NCBI RefSeq assembly: GCF_002632485.1
Contig: NZ_NIBU01000014.1
Coordinates: 30,854-76,075, forward strand
DNA length: 45,222 nucleotides
Direction of reading: 5' to 3'
Source of the DNA: Xenorhabdus innexi
GTDB lineage: Bacteria > Pseudomonadota > Gammaproteobacteria > Enterobacterales > Enterobacteriaceae
Position 1 is the first letter of the stretch; each line of letters starts with the position of its first letter. Shown one piece after another: positions 23,625 to 33,010 of the stretch. The notes below the pieces were generated by a model. It had not been told where the DNA came from. It ran no database searches and saw only the letters and a program-made list of their open reading frames with translations. A program made the translations under genes and the position numbers.

Positions 23625-26246
23625 CTATTTGAGATCCTTCAGCCTGTCATTCAGTCTTTCAATCGCCTGCGTGTTTTCTGCCAGGGTCTGCTGATAACGC
23701 GCATCGGCTTTGGCCCGCTCATTGAACTGTGCCTGTAAGCGCCGCCCGGTTTCCGCATCCAGAAAATGATCCCGACTGGCGTTCACTATCCAGCGGGTAT
23801 CATTGGACACAGAGCCGCTGACCAGTGATGTCCATTCTGAAACCGTGCCCGATTTATCCACCAGCCGTGCCCGGAAGTAAAGCTTCTCCCCTGCCGCCAG
23901 CCCCTGTAACGTATGGGTGCGTTGCGGATAGGGAATATCAGCGAACTGCAGAGTGTCATCATGCTCTCCGCTGGAGTTATAGCAAATTTCCGTTTTCAGC
24001 AGGCTATTCTTTGGCTTAACAAAGTCCCAGTCCAGCCGAATACCAAACAGTAACGGCGTGGTTCGCAGGGACTGCGGCTCTGACAATTGGACTTTGGGGC
24101 TTTCCAGCCGGGTATCCTGCATAACCCAAAGACTGGAGATGGCGGCCACATTAATCGCCCTGACCCGCACCTGATAATGTCCGTCATCCGCATTCGGCAC
24201 TTCAAGGCTTCGTGCCGCTATCCGGGGTGACGTTATCCAGTTACCATTGTCTTTGCGCCATTCGACTTCATAGGCCACGGCACTGGCGGCGGCCTCCCAT
24301 GAGATCCGCAATGTGGTGGTGATAATATCCTGATTCAGCGAATAATGACGGTCGATAAGCACATTCCCCGGTGCCGGCTGAACGCGGGGTGGGATGACGG
24401 TGACGGGGCGTTCATCAACACGGGTATTGCTGTCAATCAGTACATATTTATCAGGATTGTGTTCAACCGCCGTGATATCAAATGACACACCGTCTTCGCC
24501 TGCTTTGATGCCTGTCACCCGAAAGGGTTGATCCACTCTATGGCTGGATTCAATGGCCCAGACTGCCCCCACTTCCGGTGGCTCTGAATAGCGCCAGCCA
24601 CTGCTGCTTACGGACACTTCCTGTCCATTGATCGCCGCAATGCGATCTCGCCCGATCTTCCCGGCAGGCAGATTAATGACAAGCCAGTCATCCACTTTTG
24701 CCGACGGCACCCGATCCAAAATGATAAGATATCGCCCCGGCACAGCCTGAATCCGCCCACTCTTACCCACGCCTGACAACAGGTTATCCGACACACCAAT
24801 CAGATAACCCGGTAGGGGAATATGCCCTTCCAGTCCCACAGTGAAATTCACAGTCCGGTCATGTTCATTGGTGTGCAGCACCCATTTACCACGCCGGATG
24901 GCTTCACTCTGACGGGTACAACCGATGGCAGTGATATCAGCCTGCCGGATACCATAGCGGCGTATCAGACGCGGTTCAAACACCGGTTCGATGGCATCCT
25001 GATAACCGTTCTGTGGATCAGACCAACTCACCATGGCCGTAGAGTAATGGGTTTTCTCACTGGCACTGGAATAGGTAAATTTGCCATCACGCACATTGGC
25101 GCAGGTAAAGAGATAATCCACATCCCTTGGCATATCCGCCAGCACATTCATCGTGTTATTAGCCCAGAACGTCATCCCCCGGAAGATCCCCGCAATATCA
25201 CGCAACACGGCCCAGGCCTCTTCCTGTGACTGAATATACACATTGCAGGTGAAACGCGGCTCTTCGCCGCCTTCCCCATCCGGTACTGTCTGATCACAAT
25301 ATTGCGCGATGCTGTACAGATCCCATTTTGCCAGAGTCAGGTTTTCTGCTTTCACCCGGGTACCGATACTAAACCGATCATTCATCATCAGGTCATACAA
25401 CACCCATGCCGGGTTGTCGCTCCATGCCCATTTGAACGTGCCATCCCAACTGCCCACATAACGGCGATGACGCTCCGGATAATAATTGGTGGGCACCCGG
25501 ATAATACGCATTTTGGGTTCACAGGTGATTTGCGGGATATGGCGGAACTGTTTGGCATCAAACTGAATAAATAACAGGGCGGTTTCCGGGTAACTGAGTT
25601 TGGCATCGATGACATCAGTGATGGCTTCCACCATCATCGCATCCGCAATCCGGTTGCTGTTCTGTTTTGGCGTCAACCGACGCAGGCGCACCTGCCAGCC
25701 CGAATGGGCAGGGGGTAAATCCACCCGATGGGAACGTTCGTATTTTGTGGTGGTTTTGCCATCCACGGCGGTTTTCAGAATTTCCTGAAACGCACCGCCA
25801 TCCGTGGCGAGGTCAATGGCATAGTCAATGCGATAGCCTACGGTATCCCCGTTCTCTTTTTGCCGCTGCAACTGAGGCCACGATAACCGCAGGCGAACCG
25901 CTGACAGTTGCGTATTGGTCACCGTTGTTACCCATGAATTGACCAGTTCGGCACTGACGGTGCGGGCATTTTCAACCGCAGGCATTCCGGGGATATACGC
26001 CTGATGGGGTGTGCCGGGGCGGAACTCCCATTTGACCCCGTCAAAATTGGGTCTGCCGTGGATATCACTCAATGGCGTGTTATCCAGAAAAATGCGACTG
26101 CCATCCAGATCACCCGCAAATTCGCCTTCGCCCAGAGCAAGGATAATCCGGGTATAGGCAGTGGATTGCAGGGAATCCGGGGCTTCCACCGGTGTACGGG
26201 GCTGCTGGCGACCGCCTTTATGCCCCTGAATGGGCGGCTTGTTCAT
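23625..26246 (-). CDS. Phage tail tip / host specificity protein J
   Basis: An 873-residue lambda J-type central tail tip protein, which contacts the host receptor. The N-terminus (GHKGGRQQPRTPVEAPDSLQS, then ILALGEGEFAGDLDGSRIFLDNTPL) is diagnostic, as are YRHIPQITCEP-like and RRYVGSWDGTFKWAWSDNPAWVLYDLM segments. Two fibronectin-like domains follow at about 630-800. It ends with a short coiled coil and is shorter than lambda J (about 1130 residues); the receptor-binding C-terminal part is therefore reduced or replaced. It follows gene I after 17 bp. No fibre or fibre-assembly gene follows; the plus-strand Phd/PIN pair comes next. Confidence 0.93.
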   Translation of the reverse strand: MNKPPIQGHKGGRQQPRTPVEAPDSLQSTAYTRIILALGEGEFAGDLDGSRIFLDNTPLSDIHGRPNFDGVKWEFRPGTPHQAYIPGMPAVENARTVSAELVNSWVTTVTNTQLSAVRLRLSWPQLQRQKENGDTVGYRIDYAIDLATDGGAFQEILKTAVDGKTTTKYERSHRVDLPPAHSGWQVRLRRLTPKQNSNRIADAMMVEAITDVIDAKLSYPETALLFIQFDAKQFRHIPQITCEPKMRIIRVPTNYYPERHRRYVGSWDGTFKWAWSDNPAWVLYDLMMNDRFSIGTRVKAENLTLAKWDLYSIAQYCDQTVPDGEGGEEPRFTCNVYIQSQEEAWAVLRDIAGIFRGMTFWANNTMNVLADMPRDVDYLFTCANVRDGKFTYSSASEKTHYSTAMVSWSDPQNGYQDAIEPVFEPRLIRRYGIRQADITAIGCTRQSEAIRRGKWVLHTNEHDRTVNFTVGLEGHIPLPGYLIGVSDNLLSGVGKSGRIQAVPGRYLIILDRVPSAKVDDWLVINLPAGKIGRDRIAAINGQEVSVSSSGWRYSEPPEVGAVWAIESSHRVDQPFRVTGIKAGEDGVSFDITAVEHNPDKYVLIDSNTRVDERPVTVIPPRVQPAPGNVLIDRHYSLNQDIITTTLRISWEAAASAVAYEVEWRKDNGNWITSPRIAARSLEVPNADDGHYQVRVRAINVAAISSLWVMQDTRLESPKVQLSEPQSLRTTPLLFGIRLDWDFVKPKNSLLKTEICYNSSGEHDDTLQFADIPYPQRTHTLQGLAAGEKLYFRARLVDKSGTVSEWTSLVSGSVSNDTRWIVNASRDHFLDAETGRRLQAQFNERAKADARYQQTLAENTQAIERLNDRLKDLK

Positions 26247-26263
26247 CTGTCATCCTCAGAATA

Positions 26264-26839
26264 TTATTGTTGATCTTCCGCGTAGATACCCGCTGAAATG
26301 ATGGCGCCACCAATACGGCGTCTGCCGTAGCCGATGGGCACCGGATTCCCCTGTGCCACGGTATTCACTGGTCCCCCGAACGCATAGGACGGTTTATTGT
26401 CAGGATCTTCACGCCGGGCCAGCCCGCCGGGGGCGGGCGACAGCATCTGCACCACCCCGCCCAGCATCATGCCAACCCCGGACATGATCATCGGTGCACC
26501 AAACGGGGTTGCCCATAAAAATGCACCGGCCACCACCAGTACCGCCCCCAGAATGGTCTGAAACACACCGGCGTTTTTGCTGCCGATAATCAGCGGGGCA
26601 ATGCGGATATCCGCTTCACCGGGAAAGCCCAGTTCGTCACGCAGGAGATTGCGCTGGCCGCTGAACACGGCAAAGGTGAGTCCCTGCGCTTTGGCCGTTA
26701 ACAGAAAACGTTCAAAGCCGTCAAGCAGCACCGACAGTGCCCGGATCGCTTCCTGTGGCGTAGAGACCGCCAGTTGATGCACCCGCCCGAAACGGGTGCC
26801 GAGTACGCCGTATAACCGGATAGTGCGGCATGTATTCAT
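26264..26839 (-). CDS. Tail assembly protein I (lambda type)
   Basis: A 191-residue protein of the lambda tail assembly I family, needed for tail tip assembly. It opens with TIRLYGVLGTRFGRVHQLAV, and has a central hydrophobic block (about 90-130: two membrane-like helices with GVGMMLGGVVQMLSP), followed by NKPSYAFGGPVNTVAQGNPVPIGYGRRRIGG, which is diagnostic of the family. It lies between the K-like and J-like genes in the standard order, 9 bp after K. Confidence 0.92.
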   Translation of the reverse strand: MNTCRTIRLYGVLGTRFGRVHQLAVSTPQEAIRALSVLLDGFERFLLTAKAQGLTFAVFSGQRNLLRDELGFPGEADIRIAPLIIGSKNAGVFQTILGAVLVVAGAFLWATPFGAPMIMSGVGMMLGGVVQMLSPAPGGLARREDPDNKPSYAFGGPVNTVAQGNPVPIGYGRRRIGGAIISAGIYAEDQQ

Positions 26840-26848
26840 GCTATAACC

Positions 26849-27571
26849 TCATAAAGTCGATGAAAGCGCATGGCGCAGCGTGATAATGGTGCGCTCCTGC
26901 CAGTAGCCGTGATAGGGTTCCCGCTTACTGAGCTGCCCGTACAGATGGTGCAGCATCAGACTGTTCCCCAGATAAATAGCTGCATGATTGGGTTCATTGG
27001 CCTGCACCTGCATAATGATCACATCCCCGGTCTGTAATTCACCGCGACACGCGACAAATCCGGCAGCGGCATACTGTTTCATATACAAATTTTCCCCCCG
27101 AACCCACCAGCTATCGGTGCGTTCAAAATCCGGGAGTGCTATCGCCCGTTCCAGCCGGTACCAGTCCCGTACAATGGCATAACAATCCCAGATACCGTGT
27201 ACGAACGGGCGACCTATTAAGGGCTTAATGCCTGCCGTTGGCATCAGGGTACGGAGATCCCCCTCCGGCCACGACACAATCACCCAAGGCGTTTGTGACA
27301 GGTCACACTGGGCAATATCCAATTGGCTCGGCTGTGTGGTCGCATCAGGGTGGCTGTGAACAATGGCAATAATCGTGCCTTTATCTTCGGCAACCGCATA
27401 ATCCTCAGCATGCATATGAAACTGTGCCGTGGGTGACGGCGCGGTGTTACGACAGGGAAAATAGCGTTGCCGACGGGGCTGTTGAATAATCAGCCCACAG
27501 CACTCATTCGGGTAAGTGGCCTGAGCATGCGCCATGATGGCGCGGGTCGTGTATTTTCGCAGGATTGTCAT
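26849..27571 (-). CDS. Tail tip assembly protein K (JAB + NlpC/P60)
   Basis: A 240-residue lambda K-like protein. The N-terminal JAB/MPN+ domain shows the JAMM ligands: Glu23 (NECCG), His72-Ser-His74 and Ser82-Gln-Leu-Asp85. The C-terminal NlpC/P60 peptidase domain has Cys130 (GIWDCYAIVRDWY) and the His of NHAAIYLG near 196. The protein probably processes tail components or the cell wall during entry. It lies 2 bp after L and precedes I, the lambda order. Both active sites appear intact. Confidence 0.93.
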   Translation of the reverse strand: MTILRKYTTRAIMAHAQATYPNECCGLIIQQPRRQRYFPCRNTAPSPTAQFHMHAEDYAVAEDKGTIIAIVHSHPDATTQPSQLDIAQCDLSQTPWVIVSWPEGDLRTLMPTAGIKPLIGRPFVHGIWDCYAIVRDWYRLERAIALPDFERTDSWWVRGENLYMKQYAAAGFVACRGELQTGDVIIMQVQANEPNHAAIYLGNSLMLHHLYGQLSKREPYHGYWQERTIITLRHALSSTL

Positions 27572-27573
27572 GA

Positions 27574-28317
27574 TTATCGCCTCAGCAACGCCGAACCGGG
27601 AAATCCGCCAAACGGCAGTTGTTCCGTGTCACCAAACCGTTTTTTACAATCACTCATCAGTCCCCCACAGGCATCCGCCGCCGGATCATCGGTCGGCTTG
27701 CCTCTTTCAGTGAAATATCGGGTACCGGTGTAACCACACGGTGACTGGCGGTACTGTCCGCGTATGCACCACGTACACAGGCTGTGAATTTGCCGGGTCG
27801 GAATTTTAATCCCCTGTAAATCAGCCGGGGAAGAAAGGGAAAACTGGATACTTTGGTTATCTTCCTGCGTTTTGCTGTCGATGTAGAAAACATCGATTTT
27901 TTCCTGTGTCGGATCGGCTTGCGGGTTGCCGTCGGGGAAATTGCGGGCATCCAGATAATGGGCAAAGGTCATGCGGATCGTGACGCGCGCCTGCACCATA
28001 TTTTGATACGCCAGACACAACGCACTGAGTGAACCGTCCAGATTGGCCACATTGAGAGTCGGTGTTACCGCCCGGCCATCGCCGGTGATTTCCAGTCCTT
28101 CAATGCTGACCGGCCACGGTTTGTATTCGACACCCTGCCACCAGAGGGATTTCACCGGCAAGCTATCTGCCCTTTCCAGTTCGGCCTCGGTGTAAGCGAT
28201 CGGATGATTGTGAAAATACAGAACTGGCCCATCAAACAGGGAACCGTCAACGGCAAACAATAAAACTTTGCTCCCCGGCTCAAGTCGCTGGAGAGTGGCA
28301 TGGATTGTCATGGTCAA
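27574..28317 (-). CDS. Minor tail protein L (Fe-S)
   Basis: A 247-residue lambda L-like minor tail protein. The C-terminal part carries conserved cysteines at 181/184, 194, 217 and 224 (LCTWC, SPCGYTG, DACGG, SDCKKRFG). The spacing of the last three equals that of the cysteines that bind an iron-sulfur cluster in lambda L. The end (FGDTEQLPFGGFPG) is typical. It connects tail tip parts. It follows M after 5 bp. Confidence 0.92.
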   Translation of the reverse strand: MTMTIHATLQRLEPGSKVLLFAVDGSLFDGPVLYFHNHPIAYTEAELERADSLPVKSLWWQGVEYKPWPVSIEGLEITGDGRAVTPTLNVANLDGSLSALCLAYQNMVQARVTIRMTFAHYLDARNFPDGNPQADPTQEKIDVFYIDSKTQEDNQSIQFSLSSPADLQGIKIPTRQIHSLCTWCIRGQYRQSPCGYTGTRYFTERGKPTDDPAADACGGLMSDCKKRFGDTEQLPFGGFPGSALLRR

Positions 28318-28322
28318 ACCTC

Positions 28323-28658
28323 TTAAGGGTGATAAACGCGAGTCAGGGTCACGGAAAGGGTGAAATAAGTACCATTGGCCTGAACAGTGAATTTTCCGGC
28401 CTGATACAAACCTAATTCAGATAACGGATTACGCCATTTAAAGGCACGCCAGCCCTGATGCTCCTGCAAAAAAGCCATCACAGGTTTGACTTCTGACAAT
28501 GTACCGATAAAAGATAATGGCCAGCTTTCACGCTGGGTATTGATCCCATCGCCTGACGTTTGTTGATAGCCATCACCGAACTGGACGGTGCGCACCACCG
28601 GTTCAAATTCTCCGGTAGCCCCCACTCTGGCAGGAAAATCAAAGGTTTTTATCATCAT
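28323..28658 (-). CDS. Minor tail protein M
   Basis: A 111-residue lambda M-like tail tip protein. Characteristic features are FDFPARVGATGEFEPVVRTVQFGDGYQQ at the N-terminus and FKWRNPLSELGLYQAGKFTV in the second half. Its start overlaps the end of the tape measure gene by 4 bp. It helps link the tape measure to the tail tip. Confidence 0.92.
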   Translation of the reverse strand: MMIKTFDFPARVGATGEFEPVVRTVQFGDGYQQTSGDGINTQRESWPLSFIGTLSEVKPVMAFLQEHQGWRAFKWRNPLSELGLYQAGKFTVQANGTYFTLSVTLTRVYHP

Positions 28659-31600
28659 CGACCGCCTTTAATCGCCACACTGAGTTCCCCGCCCTGACGT
28701 AAACTTTTATGCAGCAAAAACCGGAATCGCTGATCAACAAATTTCGCAATATCCTGTCCCGCTGATTCAAAGCCACTCGTGGTTTTGGCTTCGTGATTTC
28801 CATCAGAATGGATCACAATACTGACATGGTTGGTGGTCTGATGACCCGTACCGCCCAATGCCTGTACACCCAGCTTACCGTCTGAACCCCGCTTTAAGGG
28901 CAGAATGGCCTCCGGACCGGCTTCGCCCATCACGCCGCCCCCGTTGGCAAACTTAAACAAGGTTGGGCTGCTGACAATCTGCCCGCTGTACTGACTTAAA
29001 TCAGCAGATCGGTAAATCCCGCCTTTGGCATTCATGATGGGACTTTTCCACACATCCGGGGTCAGGGTTGTGCCAGAACCGACCGAGGACAGTCCGCCGC
29101 CCGTTGAAGACAACGCACTGGCTCCCGTGCTGCCCATTGCGCCACCAAAGAAACCAGAGATCGCTTTGGTTATCAGTGCCTGTACCGCAATCCGGATCAA
29201 ATCCTGAATGATGGATTGTGCCAGTGAAGCTGATAACTCACGCATGGATTCTGAAAAGGACTGAGTCCCTGTCAACATACCGGTTAAGGCGTTACCGGTG
29301 CGTTGCTCGACCACATCCAGCAGATCCATCTGCATTTTCTGGAAATCTCCCTGCGAGGCGTATAATTCCTTGGCAGCAGCAAACTGGGCATCTTTCGCCC
29401 GATAGGTCGCTGCTGTCATTAACTGCTCATGACGTTCTTTACTGATAAGACCATGACGATAATAGCTATCATAGAGGGCGGCCTGCTCTGCAAGCTGGTT
29501 TTGCAGTTGCACAACCGGATCGACCTCACCCGCCATATCCAGACGCGGGGCGGCAATCTGTTTCGCCTGCTCGGACAGTTTGTCTTTCACTGAAGTCTGA
29601 TACAGGGTTTTGCTTGCTGACAGATACTCCTGCTCAGTCAGTAACCGGGCATCATAAAGAGCCTTGAGAGCCTGATTTGCTTCTTTTTCCTGACGAACAA
29701 GGGCTTTCGCCGGCGCATATTTTTCGGCCAGCTCTTGCCGCTGTTTTTGGTGATTTTCGGTGTTAAGGGTTCTCAGACGCTGAATGTCCTGCTGGGAAAC
29801 CAGACCGGATTGACCGATTTTATCCAGTTTTCGCTGGACGTCCTGTTCACTCAGGCTAATGCGCCCCAAACTGGTCGTGTGCGCCGTTTCAATATCGAAA
29901 CGCAACTGACGATACTGATTCAGAATTGGGGTGTTTTTTGCTTTCTTATCATCATCTGCACCGCGGCCTGTCCACGGATTTCCCGTGCCACTGCCACCGG
30001 TGTTATCAGGCAGGGGCTTAGGCTTTTCACCGGCTTCCAGCGCGTTCAAGGCCGCCTGAGCTTCTTCCAGCTGTTTCTGATGAACTGCCCGTTTTTTAAG
30101 GGCTTTTTCGTATTCCGCCTCGGCGTGTATCACGTCTTCCCGTGCTTTCGTTTTGTTGGCCCACAGGCCACCGAATCCCACACCGGAAACAATATTTTTC
30201 TTCCCCTGCAAATCCAGCCATATCTTGTCTGTTTCTGCTTTTTGTTTATCTAATGCATCTCGGTAATTCAGAATTTTAGAGGACAATTCAACCTTTGAGA
30301 GCTGCATTAGGGCATCTTTTGTTTCGAGTACGGCATCCTTTAAATTGGTTGCACTGGCGCGCGCCTCTTGCGCCCGTTGATGGAAATAATAGAGCGCAGA
30401 GCCTGCCAGCATCGCGGCACCAAAGGGCCCACCAATCATGGCAAGCGCACCACGGGCAAATCCCCCGGCGGCAGATAATGCCCGATAGGAATAAGAAAGC
30501 CGACGATTAGCCGCTTCAAGTTGACCTGCTGCCTGTGTTTGCAATTTGAGGGCGTCGGTTTCCTGCCGGATCAGCGTGCTTTTTTCTTTCGAGTAATTGA
30601 CGGAAAGGCTATGCAAACGATTTGTTCTTTCCAGATAGTGAATATGCTTGCCCTGTGCTTCCGTTGAACGCAGCGTGGCATGGGCTTGTTCCATCGTCCG
30701 CTTTGCCGTTTCGGCCTGCTGTCGGGCAACATCACGCGCTGCTTTTTCGGTGGCTCGCCATGCCGTTATATTTTCACGCAGTCCCGCAGTCAGCTTCGTT
30801 GCCATCACAGGAATTAACGTATGCAATGCCACACTGGCGACCAGATTAAAGTTTTCGGACAATGTATTAATCGCGCTGGTGGCATTTTGCACCCCGGTAC
30901 GCAACGGACCATCGGCACTCTGCCCGATTTTAATTGCCATTCCCTCAAAGGTACTGGCTAACACCTCCAAATCCGCACCAAGGTTATTAGCACGAGCACC
31001 TGCCTGCTCATAAGCAACCTGCGTTCCAGTCAGGGCTTGAGTCAGCTCTTCCAATTTCTCCCGTCCAGTGACTAAGTTAGACGCTGCACTGACATTTGCC
31101 CGCCCGAATAATTTCACTGCCTGGGCGGTCGAGAGGTTTTTGCCTGCCAGAGTTTCCAGTGCTGACGACAAACCAACAATCGAAGGTTTCAGATTTTTAT
31201 CAGTGGAACGCTCCAGCGCCAGTATCATGTTACGCATGGCTGTGCCCGCTTCGCCGCCTTTAATACCGCGCTCCGCCAGTATCTGAATAGCTGCGCCTAA
31301 CTCTTCAAAGCTGATCCCTGATTGTGCTGCTGCGGTACCCCCATTTTTAATGGCCTGCGCTGTTTCGTTGATTTCGGAAGCACCGTATTTTGCCCCAGCC
31401 GCCAGTACGTTAATAAAGCGGTCAGCCTGCTCTGCACTGGCACCGAATTGATTAAGTGATAACGCCAGTGCACGGGTCGCATCCGGTAAATCAATACCGG
31501 ATGCCTGCGCTAGTATTACCGCTTTTTCGGTTGCCAACGTCAGTACCTCGGTACTTTTCAGCAGTTCTGGCTTGGCTGAAGCCATCAGTTTAAATGCCTC

Positions 31601-31975
31601 GGCAAGGCGGGTTGCGCCGAATTCAGTCGTCCGTCCGATCCGTTGGGCATTTTCATCCAGCTTCTTTAACTGCTCGCCCGTGGCTCCGGTAATGGCTGAT
31701 AAATCAGACAATGCCTGCCCATATTGTCGGGTATGGGAAATCAGAGTGCTCAGTGAAAAGCCCATACCTGCCAGCATCATTAACTGACCGGAGACAGACT
31801 TGATTTGCGAAGCCAGCGAACTGTAACTCTTTTTCACCTTGTTCGTATCTGCCACCGATTTATCGCTAAAGCGTTCAGACGCCCGTCCGGCATAACGGTA
31901 GGCATCCATTATCTGGGACTTAAACGCGGTGGCATTGACCAGCAAGCCGACCGTTAATGTCGATAAATTAGCCAT
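28655..31975 (-). CDS. Tail tape measure protein
   Basis: A 1106-residue tape measure protein that sets tail length and passes into the host during DNA injection. The N-terminal part has the phage tail tape-measure core pattern TEFGATRLAEAFKLMA... with GGTAAAQSGISFEELGAAIQILAERGI and AGTAMRNMILALE (about 120-270). A membrane-like segment follows near 500-525 (GFARGALAMIGGPFGAAMLAGSALYYF). Long Gln/Ala/Lys-rich coiled coils follow, and a lambda H-type end with GEAGPEAILPLKRGSDGKLGVQ. The start is 3 bp after the end of the GT frameshift product. It is intact. Confidence 0.93.
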   Translation of the reverse strand: MANLSTLTVGLLVNATAFKSQIMDAYRYAGRASERFSDKSVADTNKVKKSYSSLASQIKSVSGQLMMLAGMGFSLSTLISHTRQYGQALSDLSAITGATGEQLKKLDENAQRIGRTTEFGATRLAEAFKLMASAKPELLKSTEVLTLATEKAVILAQASGIDLPDATRALALSLNQFGASAEQADRFINVLAAGAKYGASEINETAQAIKNGGTAAAQSGISFEELGAAIQILAERGIKGGEAGTAMRNMILALERSTDKNLKPSIVGLSSALETLAGKNLSTAQAVKLFGRANVSAASNLVTGREKLEELTQALTGTQVAYEQAGARANNLGADLEVLASTFEGMAIKIGQSADGPLRTGVQNATSAINTLSENFNLVASVALHTLIPVMATKLTAGLRENITAWRATEKAARDVARQQAETAKRTMEQAHATLRSTEAQGKHIHYLERTNRLHSLSVNYSKEKSTLIRQETDALKLQTQAAGQLEAANRRLSYSYRALSAAGGFARGALAMIGGPFGAAMLAGSALYYFHQRAQEARASATNLKDAVLETKDALMQLSKVELSSKILNYRDALDKQKAETDKIWLDLQGKKNIVSGVGFGGLWANKTKAREDVIHAEAEYEKALKKRAVHQKQLEEAQAALNALEAGEKPKPLPDNTGGSGTGNPWTGRGADDDKKAKNTPILNQYRQLRFDIETAHTTSLGRISLSEQDVQRKLDKIGQSGLVSQQDIQRLRTLNTENHQKQRQELAEKYAPAKALVRQEKEANQALKALYDARLLTEQEYLSASKTLYQTSVKDKLSEQAKQIAAPRLDMAGEVDPVVQLQNQLAEQAALYDSYYRHGLISKERHEQLMTAATYRAKDAQFAAAKELYASQGDFQKMQMDLLDVVEQRTGNALTGMLTGTQSFSESMRELSASLAQSIIQDLIRIAVQALITKAISGFFGGAMGSTGASALSSTGGGLSSVGSGTTLTPDVWKSPIMNAKGGIYRSADLSQYSGQIVSSPTLFKFANGGGVMGEAGPEAILPLKRGSDGKLGVQALGGTGHQTTNHVSIVIHSDGNHEAKTTSGFESAGQDIAKFVDQRFRFLLHKSLRQGGELSVAIKGGR

Positions 31976-31978
31976 AAA

Positions 31979-32203
31979 TTAACCTAATAATTTCATCACC
32001 GCCTCACACTGGGCCTGCACCGAATCACGGGACGGCGAAACAGGCCGATTATCGGGCTGTTTGCGGTTTTTCAGTCGGTAATAGGCCTGCCATTCGTTCA
32101 GCGTGGCGGCGGGCAGAGACAGGATGCGATAGGGATCAATTTCGCCGAGCTGTTCAGCTAACGTGAAAGCAAAATGCAGCCACGGCGAGTGGGTCAGTTT
32201 TTT
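31979..32203 (-). CDS. T extension of tail assembly chaperone (-1 frameshift)
   Basis: This is the second segment of the G-T fusion made by programmed -1 frameshifting. It has no start codon of its own. From the slippery site A_AAA_AAC (32197-32203) the -1 frame continues for about 72 codons: LTHSPWLHFAFTLAEQLGEI, then DPYRILSLPAATLNEWQAYY and a final EAVMKLLG before the stop at 31979. The YRILSLPAATLNEWQAYYRL segment is typical of the T half of lambda-like tail chaperones. In such phages the ratio of G to GT controls tape measure packing. Confidence 0.85.
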   Translation of the reverse strand, partial: KKLTHSPWLHFAFTLAEQLGEIDPYRILSLPAATLNEWQAYYRLKNRKQPDNRPVSPSRDSVQAQCEAVMKLLG

Positions 32204-32541
32204 TCGGCCTCCTCCAGTGTGCCGATAGCGTGACGCTTCACCGTCTGAATGGCTTCAATCAGGGTGGCGTTATCGTGGATCGCCATTAACTCATCAGCGG
32301 TAGGCAAATCAGCCTTATCAATGGGTTTCCCCTTATCATCCACCAGACAATCCAGCACCATCTGGATATTCAGGCGGGAGGCCTCACGCCCGTTCCCGGC
32401 CTCACTGAACGTTTCCGCTTTTTCTTCCAGTTCCAGTAATTCCAGTGCCGTCATCCGGCGCAGGTTGATGTGGGTGCCAAACAGTGTCACTGACTTAATC
32501 TGCGGGCGTGGGGTGAGTAAGGCGGCTTTCAGTGCTTTCAT
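32194..32541 (-). CDS. Tail assembly chaperone G
   Basis: A 115-residue lambda G-like tail assembly chaperone. The sequence TLFGTHINLRRMTALELLELEEKAETF at the N-terminus and a charged C-terminus (RHAIGTLEEAEKN) fit the family. The last sense codons GAA AAA AAC precede TGA and form the canonical slippery heptamer A_AAA_AAC. A fraction of ribosomes should slip back one base and make the GT fusion (to 31979). It starts 4 bp inside the end of the major tail gene. The product is a chaperone absent from mature virions. Confidence 0.88.
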   Translation of the reverse strand: MKALKAALLTPRPQIKSVTLFGTHINLRRMTALELLELEEKAETFSEAGNGREASRLNIQMVLDCLVDDKGKPIDKADLPTADELMAIHDNATLIEAIQTVKRHAIGTLEEAEKN

Positions 32542-32999
32542 TGGGTGACTCCTGTTTTGGTGTCGGCGATACCCCAGACGAGGTTATTTTGTTTGCCCTT
32601 GACGGTGATTTGGATCACTTCACTCGCCGGCGCGTTAATGTCGTTCATTTCCCAGCCGGACAGCGCCAGTACCATCGTCGCCGTGCGCTTATTCGGCAGG
32701 GCAATGTAAAACTGCACGGTGTCGCGCTTTTCCGCTGCATTCAGAAAAGACACAAAATCGGGATTCGCCGGATCATCGATAAAGCCGAGGGATTTTTCCG
32801 GCCCTTCCGGCATATCAGAAATAAACTGTTTGTTGGTATCCATCAGGGTGGTGCAATCGACAAAACTGCCGGTCAACCCTGTGGCACCGAGTGCCTTGCA
32901 GTTAATCAGTGGTTTCATCTGCGCCACACTGTCACCGGGTTTGCCAAATTTCACAAGTGTGCCCGCTGGCAATACAGCGTATTCTGGCGATGTTGCCAT
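32538..32999 (-). CDS. Major tail tube protein
   Basis: A 153-residue tail tube subunit of the phage tail protein/TTP family. The segment EYAVLPAGTLVKFGKPGDSVAQMKPLINCKALGATGLTGSFVD and the later GPEKSLGFIDDPANPDFVSFLNAAEKRDTVQFYIALPN are typical of siphophage tube proteins. It lies between the tail completion proteins and the G chaperone, as expected. It has no appended Ig-like domain. Confidence 0.88.
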   Translation of the reverse strand: MATSPEYAVLPAGTLVKFGKPGDSVAQMKPLINCKALGATGLTGSFVDCTTLMDTNKQFISDMPEGPEKSLGFIDDPANPDFVSFLNAAEKRDTVQFYIALPNKRTATMVLALSGWEMNDINAPASEVIQITVKGKQNNLVWGIADTKTGVTQ

Positions 33000-33010
33000 G
33001 ATGTGTTCTC

